From: BOKV01 sp049289295
GTDB taxonomy: Bacteria > Pseudomonadota > Alphaproteobacteria > Rhizobiales > Rhizobiaceae
NCBI GenBank assembly: GCA_049289295.1
Contig: JBATLL010000124.1
Span: 62,001-126,000 of the forward strand
Direction of reading: 5' to 3'
DNA: 64,000 nucleotides
Shown: positions 16,913 to 26,098 of the stretch, in pieces
Position numbering within the stretch: the first letter of the stretch is position 1
Layout: each line of letters opens with the position of its first letter
Made by a program: the position numbers and the translations under genes
The notes under the pieces: model-generated
What the model saw: the letters and a program-made list of their open reading frames with translations, nothing else
Database searches by the model: none
What the model was told of the DNA's origin: nothing

Positions 16913-18307
16913 CTAGCCGATGGCGGACACGCGTGCCGGCTCTTCCTTGCGTCCATGCTGAAGCAGTTCCGCAATCAGGAATGCCAGTTCTAGCGCCTGC
17001 GAGGCGTTGAGGCGCGGATCGCAATGGGTGTGGTAACGATCCTTGAGGTCTTCGTCCGTAACAGCCCTCGCCCCACCAATGCATTCGGTGACGTCCTTGC
17101 CGGTCATCTCGAAATGAACGCCGCCCGCATGGGTGCCTTCCGCTTCGTGGATCTGGAAGAATTCCTGCACTTCCTGCAACACGCGCTCGAACGGCCGCGT
17201 CTTGTATCCTGACCCGGAAGTGATCGTGTTGCCATGCATCGGATCGCAGGACCATACGACGGTTCTGCCCTCGCGCTCGATTGCGCGTATCAGGGCCGGA
17301 AGGTGATCGCCCACCTTGCCAGCACCAAACCGCGCAATGAGGGTCAGCCTGCCCGGTTCGTTTTCCGGGTTGAGCTTGTCCACCAGTTCCAGCAGGCCAT
17401 CGGTCGAAAGCGACGGGCCGCACTTGAGGCCAATGGGGTTTTTCACACCGCGGCAATATTCGATATGCGCATGATCCGGCTGGCGAGTGCGGTCACCAAT
17501 CCAGATCATGTGCCCGGATGTCGAATAATAGTCACCGGATGTGGAATCGATCCGGGTCATCGCTTCTTCATAGCCAAGCAGCAGTGCTTCATGGCTGGTG
17601 TAGAAATCCGTCTCCCGCAGGCGCTGATAGTCGTCGGCGGAAAAGCCGATAGCCTTCATGAAGCGCAAGGTTTCCGTCAGACGGTCGGCAAGCTGCCGGT
17701 AGCGCTGGGACTGGGGTGAATTGTCGATGAAGCCCAGCATCCACTGGTGCACATGCTCAAGATTGGCATAGCCACCCTGGGCGAAGGCGCGCAGCAGGTT
17801 GAGCGTTGCGGCAGACTGGCGATAGGCCATGATCTGGCGCTCGGGATCGGGAATGCGCGAAGCGTCGTTGAATTCGATGCCATTGATGATGTCGCCACGA
17901 TAGGACGGCAGCACCCTGTCGCCGATCTTTTCCACGTCCGAAGAGCGCGGCTTGGCGAACTGGCCAGCAATACGCCCGACCTTCACGACAGGCTTGGCGG
18001 CGGCGAATGTCAGCACGACCGACATTTGCAGGAACACGCGGAAGAAGTCGCGAATATTGTCCGCGCCATGCTCGGCAAAACTTTCGGCGCAATCGCCGCC
18101 CTGCAGGAGGAATGCCTTGCCCTGCGCGACATTCGCCAGATGCTTCTTGAGTGCCCGCGCTTCACCGGCAAAGACAAGTGGCGGAAAGCTGGCCAGCCGC
18201 TTTTCAACAACTTCCAGTGCGCCGGGATCAGGATAGAGCGGAACCTGCACGATTGGCTTCGAGCGCCATGAATTCGGCGACCAGTTGTTTGCTGAGCTAT
18301 TAGCCAT
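16913..18307 (-). CDS. aroG: Class II (plant-type) DAHP synthase
   Basis: This enzyme condenses phosphoenolpyruvate and erythrose 4-phosphate in the first step of the shikimate pathway. The 464-residue product starts MANSSANNWSPNSWRSKPI (ATG 18307, GGAG upstream), as in class II enzymes. Family motifs are FLLQGGDCAESF, KPRSSDVEKIG, YYSTSGHMIWIGDRTRQ, GLKCGPS, VWSCDPMHGN and FEMTGKDVTECIGG; these include the metal-binding Cys, His and Glu. Substrate-binding lysine and arginine are preserved. It is monocistronic as far as can be seen. Confidence 0.95.
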   Translation of the reverse strand: MANSSANNWSPNSWRSKPIVQVPLYPDPGALEVVEKRLASFPPLVFAGEARALKKHLANVAQGKAFLLQGGDCAESFAEHGADNIRDFFRVFLQMSVVLTFAAAKPVVKVGRIAGQFAKPRSSDVEKIGDRVLPSYRGDIINGIEFNDASRIPDPERQIMAYRQSAATLNLLRAFAQGGYANLEHVHQWMLGFIDNSPQSQRYRQLADRLTETLRFMKAIGFSADDYQRLRETDFYTSHEALLLGYEEAMTRIDSTSGDYYSTSGHMIWIGDRTRQPDHAHIEYCRGVKNPIGLKCGPSLSTDGLLELVDKLNPENEPGRLTLIARFGAGKVGDHLPALIRAIEREGRTVVWSCDPMHGNTITSGSGYKTRPFERVLQEVQEFFQIHEAEGTHAGGVHFEMTGKDVTECIGGARAVTDEDLKDRYHTHCDPRLNASQALELAFLIAELLQHGRKEEPARVSAIG

Positions 18308-18434
18308 GACCAACTCCATACAAATCGAATATGCCCGTCAGCCGGGCAGGAATGCGCCGGGTTATAACGGTGCTTGCCCGTGCCGTCATCCTAATTCTCG
18401 CCAAACGGGATGATCGCGCTACCTAACAAACTGG

Positions 18435-19067
18435 TCAGATGAACCGCACGCCAGCCTCTTTCAGCAGGCGATCATAGCGTTCTGCCTGCTCTCCCGTCAC
18501 TTTCACGGCGCGAGGATAGACCGGATCGTGCCGGTCAGCGACGATCTTGCGCGAAAAGCCGGTGGTGGTTTCGAGAAAATGCGCAAGTCCGTCATGGCCG
18601 AACTCTGTCTCGAAGCCCGACATCACCGTGTCGAGATAGCTTTGCAACAGGAATTCATGTCCTGAACCAGTACCCGCCTGATCGTCGTGCAAGGTCGGGC
18701 TCGCAGGAGCACCTTGCCTGCCGACATAGACGAAAAGCATATCCGGCAGTGCATGGTCCATCTCGGCCAGAAACCGCAGGTCGCCTGGCTTGATCGCCAC
18801 CCGGTCATAGCGCGCTTCTCGCAGGTCGACGGCGGGCAGGTTGTGGGCCAGATCGAGAACGAGCATGCCCCTGATTTCGGTCTGCTCGTGGCGATGGACC
18901 GACAACAGAGCAAGCGGCGCGCCATCAACCGACTCATGGTCGGTTCCACGGCTCTGCCAATGCCGCCGCCATCCGGTCAGCGCTGCAGGGCAACTCACCA
19001 CATAGCTGGTGGCGAGCGTCAGCCGATTGACCAGCGAGCCATATCCGAAATAACCGACCAATTGCAT
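18435..19067 (-). CDS. Gamma-glutamylcyclotransferase-like protein
   Basis: A 210-residue protein of the GGCT-like fold. I start at ATG 19067 (MQLVGYFGYGSLVNR); the YGSL loop that binds the gamma-glutamyl group is directly at the N-terminus, as in the family. Upstream in-frame residues look non-coding. The expected catalytic glutamate would lie in the region around residues 90-115, with acidic residues present but not assigned with certainty. It may act in glutathione or gamma-glutamyl amine turnover. It is divergent from the alpha/beta hydrolase gene (101 bp). Confidence 0.75.
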   Translation of the reverse strand: MQLVGYFGYGSLVNRLTLATSYVVSCPAALTGWRRHWQSRGTDHESVDGAPLALLSVHRHEQTEIRGMLVLDLAHNLPAVDLREARYDRVAIKPGDLRFLAEMDHALPDMLFVYVGRQGAPASPTLHDDQAGTGSGHEFLLQSYLDTVMSGFETEFGHDGLAHFLETTTGFSRKIVADRHDPVYPRAVKVTGEQAERYDRLLKEAGVRFI

Positions 19068-19168
19068 GTGTGAGCGATACCTCCACGCCTGTGGCGCGAA
19101 ATAGACCAAAGGTTGCGCGCGGGCAATCTGATACTTGACCAGCAGGTGACATTTCATATCGTGTTGCC

Positions 19169-20014
19169 ATGGAAGAAATCGTGATTGAAACCGAAGACGG
19201 TCTGGAAATCCCGGCAACCCTGTTCGAACGGATCGGGGGAAAGCCCGGCGATGGTCCGGTTGTCCTCATTTCTTCCGCCACAGCCGTTCCGCGCCAGGCC
19301 TATCGCCGCTTTGCCCAGTATCTGGCTGAACATGGTGCGCGCGCCGTCATGACCTATGATTACCGCGGCATGGGCGCTCCCCTGCCGCGCGGCATGAACC
19401 GCAAGGTGCGTATGGCGGACTGGGCTACGCGCGACATGCCCGCTGCGGTCAAGTTCCTGGCACGACGATTTCCCGATTTTCCCATTGCGGGCCTGGGCCA
19501 CTCCTTTGGCGGCCAGGCTCTGGGCCTTAGCGGCACATCCGATCGCTTCATCCGCTACATGACGCTCGCCGCAGGTTCTGGCTTTCTCGGACACACGCGC
19601 GAGCGGGAAAAACTGTCGCGCACCATGAACATGATCGGCTTTCCGATAGCAGCCACTCTTGGCCTGCTTCCCGGCTGGGCGGGCATGGGCAAGGACATTC
19701 CCTTCGGCGCCTTCAACCAGTGGCGCAGATGGTGCAACTCACCCGACTATTTCATGAACGATCCGGACGTGCCGGAAACCAGCCGTTTTGCCGATGTCCA
19801 TACGCCCATGATGGCGGTTGGTTTCGACGATGATCCCTGGGCGACGCGCGAAAGCACTGAAGCGCTTGTCTCCTGGTATGCGAGTGCCTCGCCAAAGATC
19901 CGCTGGTTCACGGTGGAAGAACGCAAGATTCCCGTCGGCCATTTCGGCTTCTTCAGGCCCGACCATCAGGACACGCTCTGGCCGCAGGTCGCCGACTGGC
20001 TTGTCAGGGATTAG
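19169..20014 (+). CDS. Alpha/beta hydrolase (COG4757-like)
   Basis: A 281-residue cytoplasmic hydrolase. The oxyanion region is VVLISSATAVPRQAYR, the nucleophile elbow is GLGHSFGGQ (Ser in G-H-S-F-G), a likely acid is in AVGFDDDPWA, and the catalytic His is in VGHFGFFRPDH. This set matches predicted alpha/beta hydrolases of the COG4757 group whose substrates are unknown. No signal peptide is visible. It ends 39 bp from the convergent glutathione reductase gene. Confidence 0.82.
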   Translation: MEEIVIETEDGLEIPATLFERIGGKPGDGPVVLISSATAVPRQAYRRFAQYLAEHGARAVMTYDYRGMGAPLPRGMNRKVRMADWATRDMPAAVKFLARRFPDFPIAGLGHSFGGQALGLSGTSDRFIRYMTLAAGSGFLGHTREREKLSRTMNMIGFPIAATLGLLPGWAGMGKDIPFGAFNQWRRWCNSPDYFMNDPDVPETSRFADVHTPMMAVGFDDDPWATRESTEALVSWYASASPKIRWFTVEERKIPVGHFGFFRPDHQDTLWPQVADWLVRD

Positions 20015-20053
20015 GCTTCGTGCAAGCTGCACGCCAGAGCCGGGCTACTCCCT

Positions 20054-21445
20054 TCAGGCAGATACCCGTTTGCCATCAACAATGCGGTAGGACGGCGAAT
20101 ACATCGTCACGAGTTCTTCTGCCGCGGTGGGATGCACGGCCATGGTCCGGTCGAAATCCTGCTTCTTTGCCCCCATCTTGAGCGCTATCCCCAGGCATTG
20201 CGCCATCTCCCCGGCATCGGGGCCCAGAATGTGTACACCCACGACACGCTGCCCCTCTTCCTCCACGATGATCTTCATCAGCATCTTTTCGTCGCGCCCT
20301 GAAAGCGTGTGCTTCATCGGACGGAAAAGCGCGCGATAGACGGCAATCGCATGATGGCTCCGTGCAGCTGCTTCCTCGCTCATGCCCACGGTTCCGATTT
20401 CCGGCTGCGAGAAAACGGCCGTTGGAATGAGGTCGTGATCCGGGCTGACCGGATTGTTGCGGAACTCGGTTTCAATCAGGCACATGGCTTCGTGAATCGC
20501 CACGGGTGTCAGAGCGACACGGTTCGTCACGTCACCCACCGCCAGGATGTGGGGAACATTGGTACGCGAATAGCTGTCCACCTTGATGTCACCAATCCGG
20601 TCGGTGGCAACACCTGCCTTTTCAAGGCCGAGACCTGCGGTATTTGGCAGCCGCCCGACAGCCAGCATCACCTGGTCCGTTTCGATGGAAGTGCCATTGT
20701 CGATGTGGGCAACCAGTCCCCGGCCCACTTTTTCCACTGACTTGATGTTGGCGCCAAGCACGAGATTGATGCCACGTTTCGCCATCTCGTCACCAAGATG
20801 ATGCGCAAGGTCATGGTCGAAGCCACGCAGGATATGATCCCCGCGATAGACCAGCGTCGTTCTGGTTCCAAGGCCCGCAAAGATGCAGGCGAATTCGACC
20901 GCAATATAGCCGCCGCCCTTGATCACGATCGAACGTGGCTGCTCCTCGAGATGAAACACCTCGTTGGAAGAGATGCACAATTCATGACCTGGCAGTGATT
21001 CCAGCCGCTGCGGCGTCCCGCCTGTCGCAATCAGGATGCGTTCAGCCGTGACCGTGCGGTTTTCATTGACGAGGCGAATGGTATTCGGCAGTTCAAGCAC
21101 GGCGCGAGACGAATAGATCGTCGCGCCTGCATTCTCCAGGCCCTTGCGGTAAAGCCCTTCCAGGCGGGCAATTTCATTGTCCTTGCGCGCTATCAGCGTT
21201 TTCCAGTCGAAATGGCTTTCGCCAACCCTCCATCCAAATCCGGCTGCATCTTCGAAGGCTTCCGAATAATGGGAGGCATAGACCATCAGCTTCTTTGGCA
21301 CGCAGCCCCGGATGACACAGGTGCCGCCATAGCGATATTCCTCGGCAATTCCGACCCGCTTGCCCATGCCGGCGGCCAGTCTTCCGGCCCGCACACCGCC
21401 CGAGCCACCGCCAATCACGAAGAAATCGAAATCATGTCCCGCCAT
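20054..21445 (-). CDS. gor: Glutathione-disulfide reductase
   Basis: A 463-residue NADPH-dependent flavoprotein that keeps glutathione reduced in the cytoplasm. FAD site: FFVIGGGSGGVRAG; redox disulfide: GGTCVIRGCVPKKL; NAD(P)H site: GGGYIAVEFACIFAG; the active-site His-Glu pair is in VHPTAAEELV at the C-terminus. Start ATG 21445 has an AGGAGA upstream. Immediately upstream is a DUF2059 gene and the terminator at 21467-21494, so it has its own promoter. Confidence 0.95.
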   Translation of the reverse strand: MAGHDFDFFVIGGGSGGVRAGRLAAGMGKRVGIAEEYRYGGTCVIRGCVPKKLMVYASHYSEAFEDAAGFGWRVGESHFDWKTLIARKDNEIARLEGLYRKGLENAGATIYSSRAVLELPNTIRLVNENRTVTAERILIATGGTPQRLESLPGHELCISSNEVFHLEEQPRSIVIKGGGYIAVEFACIFAGLGTRTTLVYRGDHILRGFDHDLAHHLGDEMAKRGINLVLGANIKSVEKVGRGLVAHIDNGTSIETDQVMLAVGRLPNTAGLGLEKAGVATDRIGDIKVDSYSRTNVPHILAVGDVTNRVALTPVAIHEAMCLIETEFRNNPVSPDHDLIPTAVFSQPEIGTVGMSEEAAARSHHAIAVYRALFRPMKHTLSGRDEKMLMKIIVEEEGQRVVGVHILGPDAGEMAQCLGIALKMGAKKQDFDRTMAVHPTAAEELVTMYSPSYRIVDGKRVSA

Positions 21446-21466
21446 GCCCGGCTGTCTCCTGAATGT

Positions 21467-21494
21467 AAAAAAGGCCTGGCGCACCAGCCAGGCC
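21467..21494 (-). terminator. Rho-independent terminator of the DUF2059 gene
   Basis: A perfect 8-bp inverted repeat (ggcctggc / gccaggcc) with a six-base loop is bordered on the left by six A residues, a T-tract on the minus strand. It follows the DUF2059 gene and precedes gor. Confidence 0.85.
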
Positions 21495-21557
21495 CCTGTC
21501 TTCTCATCGTGGCCCGAAACCCTGCATCAGGCAAGTTTTGCTGCCTGCCACAAGGGC

Positions 21558-22082
21558 TTATTCGAGGCCTGCTTCCTTGAGCCGCTTGCCCACTTCCTGG
21601 CCAAGGTCACGCTGAAGGCCGGTTGACCAGACGCGCGCGGCCTGGTCCATGGAGCGCGCGATGACCGGGGTTTCGCGGATGAGCTTCCTTCCCGCTTCGG
21701 TCTTGTAGAAGTCCTCGATCACTTTCAGTTCGTCCTGCGTGAAGACCCTCGCATAGATGCGGGCGACTTCTTCTTCCAGATCGCCACGACGCGAAGCAAG
21801 CGCGATGGTCGATTCATCGACGATCTGGGAAATCTGTTCGGCAGCATCCGGACGGTTGGTGATCAGCTGCTCCTTTGCCTTTTCGCCGATGGAAGGCAGA
21901 ATTCCATCCATCGATGAAGTCGATTCAGATGCAGCAAGGGCAGCCTTTGCAGCATGAAGGTGCTCAGGCGTGATTTCCTGTGCCTGCGCAGAGGTAAATA
22001 CAAGCGCACCGAGCGCGATACCGGTTGCAATCCTGAGGCCTGCAAGGCGTCCGTTGAAACGGGTGCCGATGTTTCTTGTCAT
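21558..22082 (-). CDS. DUF2059 exported protein
   Basis: A 174-residue protein with a signal peptide (LRIATGIALGALVFTSAQAQ). The mature part holds DUF2059 features, including VARIYARVFTQDELKVIEDFYKTEAGRK with its FY-T-EAG core. I chose ATG 22082 because GGAGAA stands before it and the leader is sound; the longer frame is not believable. Function is unknown; such proteins sit in the periplasm. It is 55 bp downstream of rpiA and probably co-transcribed with it, ending at a terminator. Confidence 0.88.
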   Translation of the reverse strand: MTRNIGTRFNGRLAGLRIATGIALGALVFTSAQAQEITPEHLHAAKAALAASESTSSMDGILPSIGEKAKEQLITNRPDAAEQISQIVDESTIALASRRGDLEEEVARIYARVFTQDELKVIEDFYKTEAGRKLIRETPVIARSMDQAARVWSTGLQRDLGQEVGKRLKEAGLE

Positions 22083-22137
22083 GTTACATTCTCCATGTCT
22101 GACCGCCTGCCCTGCGGCATCGCGGCATAAAGCAAAA

Positions 22138-22827
22138 TCAGTTCCGGATTTCGCGCAATCCGGCCGGGCCGCAAACGATTGCCGTATCCGCCATCCCGAG
22201 GAACAAGCCATGCTGAACAACTCCGGCGATGGAGAGCAACGCATCTGACAGCGCCTTTGCATCGTGAATGCGGCCAAAAGATGCATCAACAATATAGTGT
22301 CCCTCGTCTGTCACGAGAAGCTCGCCGGATGCTAGGCGAAACGCCACCGTACCTGCAAGCCCAAGCCGCGTGGCAGCCTTGATGATCGCCAGCCGGGTCG
22401 ATTCAGCGCCAAACCGGTTGACTTCGATAGGCAGGGGAAACTGCCCCAGCGTCTCCACGAGCTTCGTGTCGTCGGCAATCACGATCATGCGCCGCGAAGC
22501 GCCTGCCACGATCTTTTCGCGCAGCAATGCAGCCCCGCCACCCTTGATGAGCGACAGGCCAGGCCCGATCTCGTCGGCTCCGTCTATCGTCAGGTCAAGT
22601 TCAGGCATTTCATCAAGCGTGGTCAGCACGATACCCAATTCAGCGCAGAGGCTGGCCGTGCGTTCGGAAGTAGCAACGCCGCGTATCTTCAGGCCGCCTG
22701 CCACACGCACGGCAAGCAGGCGCACGAACTCTTCTGCCGTCGAACCCGTGCCTATGCCAAGCCGCATGCCCTCGCCGACATGGGCAAGCGCTGCCTCGGC
22801 AGCCCTGATCTTGTATTCCCTGCTCAT
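22138..22827 (-). CDS. rpiA: Ribose-5-phosphate isomerase A
   Basis: The enzyme interconverts ribose 5-phosphate and ribulose 5-phosphate in the non-oxidative pentose phosphate pathway. The 229-residue length and motifs fit RpiA: GIGTGSTAEEF (phosphate loop), DLTIDGADEIGPGLSLIKGG (catalytic Asp region), and KGGGAALLREKIVA with the catalytic Glu. It is followed by the DUF2059 gene on the same strand and is divergent from the phosphatase gene gph, a natural partner in carbon metabolism. Confidence 0.95.
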   Translation of the reverse strand: MSREYKIRAAEAALAHVGEGMRLGIGTGSTAEEFVRLLAVRVAGGLKIRGVATSERTASLCAELGIVLTTLDEMPELDLTIDGADEIGPGLSLIKGGGAALLREKIVAGASRRMIVIADDTKLVETLGQFPLPIEVNRFGAESTRLAIIKAATRLGLAGTVAFRLASGELLVTDEGHYIVDASFGRIHDAKALSDALLSIAGVVQHGLFLGMADTAIVCGPAGLREIRN

Positions 22828-22993
22828 CGCTTATCCGAAAGATAATGCCGCGAAATGCCAGCATCGAAGAAACATGTGCGACGCCCTATCACGTGGGCAA
22901 GACGATTTCCAGTGTTGATGCCTTTACCCGGTGCGACTACAGGTAGCGTGGTAAAGCCCGCCGCAGACCTAATCCACACGGAGCGAAACGTCC

Positions 22994-23665
22994 ATGTCCG
23001 CAACCACGAAGCGCACGCTTGTGCTCGACCTCGACGGCACGCTCGCCGATACGGTGCTCGACCTGATCCCGGTCCTCAACCGTGTGACCGCGCCGGAGGG
23101 TCTGCCAGCCATCGAGATGAAGAATGTCGGCCATGTCGTGGGGCATGGCGCGAGACGCATGATCGAGCGGGCCTTTTCCTTCCATCGCCGCCCACTCCAG
23201 ACAGGTCAGCTCGACCGGCTATTCGATCTGTTCATCGAGGATTACCGGGCCAATATCGCGTTGAACACGGTTCTTTTCGATGGCGCGGAGGATGCCCTCG
23301 AGCGTTTCGCGAAAGCTGGATGGCTGCTCGCGGTCTGCACCAACAAGCAGGAAGACCTTTCCCGCAAGCTGCTGGAGGAACTGGGCGTCATGGATCGTTT
23401 CGCTGCCCTGACTGGCGGCGACACTTTCACATTCCGCAAACCCGATCCGCGCCATCTCATCAAGACGGTGGAACTGGCGGGCGGATCGCCGCAAGGCGCA
23501 ATCATGGTGGGCGACTCTGTCACCGACATCGATACAGCACTTGCCGCGAAGATTCCGGTCGTGGCGGTAGATTTCGGCTATTCCGACAGGCCGGTGGGCG
23601 AACTGGGCCCACAGGCTGTCATTTCGTCCTTCTCCCAATTATGGGAAACCGTGGCTGCGCTGTGA
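22994..23665 (+). CDS. gph: HAD phosphatase, probable phosphoglycolate phosphatase
   Basis: A 223-residue HAD-superfamily hydrolase. Motif I DLDGTLADTV holds the nucleophile Asp and acid/base Asp; motif II CTNK has the conserved polar residue; motif III is the Lys in RKPDPRHL-like FRKPDP; motif IV is VGDSVTDIDTA. The family and the helical cap length suggest phosphoglycolate phosphatase (Gph), though related sugar phosphatases look similar. It is divergent from rpiA and convergent with the GGDEF-EAL gene. Confidence 0.87.
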   Translation: MSATTKRTLVLDLDGTLADTVLDLIPVLNRVTAPEGLPAIEMKNVGHVVGHGARRMIERAFSFHRRPLQTGQLDRLFDLFIEDYRANIALNTVLFDGAEDALERFAKAGWLLAVCTNKQEDLSRKLLEELGVMDRFAALTGGDTFTFRKPDPRHLIKTVELAGGSPQGAIMVGDSVTDIDTALAAKIPVVAVDFGYSDRPVGELGPQAVISSFSQLWETVAAL

Positions 23666-23686
23666 GCGCCCACACGCCGGGGCGCT
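23665..23686. terminator. Hairpin between convergent gph and GGDEF-EAL gene
   Basis: A 7-bp inverted repeat (agcgccc / gggcgct) with an 8-base loop starts inside the gph stop codon. There is no T-tract, so termination is only a possibility. Confidence 0.35.
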
Positions 23687-23694
23687 GCGCGCTG

Positions 23695-25890
23695 TCAGCC
23701 AGCTTTCGCATTGCCGCGGCTCTTGCGCTGTGAGGCACCAACCTTCTTGAGGCTCTTGGCGGAATTGGCAACAAGCCATTCCGTCAATGCTTCAATCGGC
23801 ATGGGGCGGGCAAACAGATAGCCCTGCGCATACTGGCAGCCGACTTCCGCCAGCACCTCCCACTGTTTGCGCGTCTCGACACCTTCGGCAATCGTCTCGT
23901 AATTCAGGCTCTTGGCCATGGCAAGGATGGTCTTGACGATGGCCAGACCATGCTCGTCGCGATCATCACCAAGCATCTCGACAAAGGACCGGTCGATCTT
24001 GAACACGTCGAACGGAATCCGGCTCAGCTGTGCAAGGTTGGAATGGCCGGTGCCGAAATCGTCGATGGCAAACCGGATGCCTGCCCGCTTGAGGTGACGG
24101 ATGTGACGCAGCGCCCTGCCCGGATCGCTCATTGCCATGCTTTCCGTGATCTCCAGCTCCAGATTGCGCGGATCGATCCCGGTTTCCTCGACAATTTCCA
24201 GCACGAAGGACGAGAAGTCCTGCTGCTCGAACTGCTGCATGGAAATGTTGACGGCAATCGGCAGGTTCAGATTGGCTTTTTCGAATTCAAGGATCTGGCG
24301 GCAGGCCGTGCGCAGCACCCACTTGCCGAGCGGCAGGATCAGCCCGCATTCCTCGGCAATGCTGATGAATTCGCCAGGATGGATCATGCCGTTTTCGGGG
24401 TGACGCCAGCGCACCAGCGCTTCAAGCGAACGCGCTTCACCCGTGACACAGTTGACCTTTGGCTGATAGTGCAGTTCGAGTTGGTCCTCGGCCAGCGCCT
24501 TGCGCAGGTCGGATTCAATGCGCATGCGCTTGGAAGCGCGCTCGTTGAGTTCCTCCGAGAAGAAGCGATAGGTGTTCTTGCCTTCTTCCTTGGCAAGGTA
24601 CATCGCCATGTCCGCGCTTTTGAGCACCGACTGGTAATCGCCACCATCGCGCGGGAATGTCGCGATGCCGACCGACGCACCGATACGCATCTCGTTGCCA
24701 TCGATGAAGAAGGGTTCTGCCATCGCCTTGATGATGCGCCGCGCCACAGTGGCAGCGTCGGTTTCCTCGCGGATTTCGGCAAGAAGAATGGTGAATTCGT
24801 CACCGCCAAGGCGCGCAAGGACCTTTTTCTCGGTCTTCTTCGCCTTTGCCGCTTCTTCTTCGCCATCTTCTTCATTTGGAAGCCAGGCAACGGTATCTTC
24901 TGAACGCACGATCTGCGAAATGCGTTCGGCGAACTTGCCAAGCAGCTTGTCGCCCTGGTCATGGCCCATCGTGTCATTGACCCGCTTGAAGCCGTCGAGA
25001 TCGACAAAGAGCAAGGCGCCCGTGATGCCGGTACGCTGCGCCTTGTTGATGGCGCGCGAAAGTTCCATGCGGAAGAATTCGCGGTTCGGCAACTGCGTGA
25101 TGCGGTCGACATAGGCGAGTTCGTAAATCTGCTCGATGTTTGCCTTCAGCTTCTCGATCATCGCCGAGAAGGCTTCACCGAGCTGGCGGATTTCCAGGGC
25201 ACCCTGGACCTCGATCTTCTGTTCGAGATTGCCATCGGAGAAGGACTGCGCGGCATTCGACAGCCTGCGCAGCGGTTTCGTGATCTGGGTAACAAGGCCC
25301 GAAGCAAAAAGCAGGCCCGTGATCAGGATTGGAACGATCGCCGTCAGTTTGGACAACAGGATCGGTGCCACCGTTTCGATGAAACCGGGCACGCGGAACT
25401 TGATGAAGACCGATCCGATCGCCTGGTTGTCGGAAAGGAGCGGCTCGCCCACTTCGATCGCCTTGTCGTCAACCTCATGCTCGGTCTGCGCAGACTTGAG
25501 CGAGTTCAACTGAACATCGGAATAATTGAATGAGGAAATCGGCGAGGTCATCAGGTCGCCGTCAAGGAAGAAAGTCAGGTCACGGTCAACGACGCTGAGC
25601 TGAAGCACGCCTTCACGCTTGCGAACCGACGCGAGGATTTCCTCGATGTCCTGCAGTTCGAAGCGGTCGAACTGTTTTTCGAGGCTGCGCGCAATAACGC
25701 TTGTTATCGAAAGAGCATCATTGATCTGCGCCTGGCGCGCGCGACGAAGTTCCGTCGCGGTATCCGTGACCAGCTGCGCTGCCATGAGTGCCGCACCAAG
25801 GCCGGCAATCAGCAACAGAAAACGAAAATGTAGCCCCGAACGAAAGGCACGAAAACGTGCAATCATCTTGTCCACCCATGCCGGCTTCAT
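23695..25890 (-). CDS. Membrane-bound GGDEF-EAL c-di-GMP protein
   Basis: A 731-residue signalling protein. A membrane helix near the N-terminus (FRFLLLIAGLGAALMAAQL), a periplasmic region, a second helix (IVPILITGLLFASGLV), a HAMP-like segment, then GGDEF (LGGDEFTILL, intact) and EAL (SLEALVRWRHPENG, intact, with VNISMQQFEQQDF and DDFGTGHSNL). Both active sites look complete. The GGDEF domain has a Glu/Lys-rich insertion (about residues 337-352) just before the active motif. Start ATG 25890 is a choice: upstream in-frame codons exist and the ribosome site is weak. Confidence 0.9.
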   Translation of the reverse strand: MKPAWVDKMIARFRAFRSGLHFRFLLLIAGLGAALMAAQLVTDTATELRRARQAQINDALSITSVIARSLEKQFDRFELQDIEEILASVRKREGVLQLSVVDRDLTFFLDGDLMTSPISSFNYSDVQLNSLKSAQTEHEVDDKAIEVGEPLLSDNQAIGSVFIKFRVPGFIETVAPILLSKLTAIVPILITGLLFASGLVTQITKPLRRLSNAAQSFSDGNLEQKIEVQGALEIRQLGEAFSAMIEKLKANIEQIYELAYVDRITQLPNREFFRMELSRAINKAQRTGITGALLFVDLDGFKRVNDTMGHDQGDKLLGKFAERISQIVRSEDTVAWLPNEEDGEEEAAKAKKTEKKVLARLGGDEFTILLAEIREETDAATVARRIIKAMAEPFFIDGNEMRIGASVGIATFPRDGGDYQSVLKSADMAMYLAKEEGKNTYRFFSEELNERASKRMRIESDLRKALAEDQLELHYQPKVNCVTGEARSLEALVRWRHPENGMIHPGEFISIAEECGLILPLGKWVLRTACRQILEFEKANLNLPIAVNISMQQFEQQDFSSFVLEIVEETGIDPRNLELEITESMAMSDPGRALRHIRHLKRAGIRFAIDDFGTGHSNLAQLSRIPFDVFKIDRSFVEMLGDDRDEHGLAIVKTILAMAKSLNYETIAEGVETRKQWEVLAEVGCQYAQGYLFARPMPIEALTEWLVANSAKSLKKVGASQRKSRGNAKAG

Positions 25891-26098
25891 TGATTTTTTT
25901 TTGCCGGTCCCTGCAAACCAGATACTAGCAAGCGTGGGAATCCAAACCGTAAACAGCGCCCAAGGGCGTGCCAAAACCGTGCAACTGCATGAACAATAGG
26001 TAAATCGCGCGCCGCATCGAGCAGGACTTACGCGAAAGTCGCGTTGCAGTGGCGGCGAAAAACGCTATGAAATCCGGGACTCATGAAAGGAAAAATGC

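Noticed and set aside
16776..17456. A 226-codon minus-strand frame overlapping aroG
   Set aside because: It is a shadow in another frame of the class II DAHP synthase; the real gene has full-length family similarity.
20019..20033. Six-bp inverted repeat between the alpha/beta hydrolase and gor genes
   Set aside because: Short, without a T-tract; too weak to call a terminator.
22855..23733. A 292-codon plus-strand frame over gph
   Set aside because: It is Arg/Pro-rich and out of frame with the HAD motifs, which fit the gph frame.
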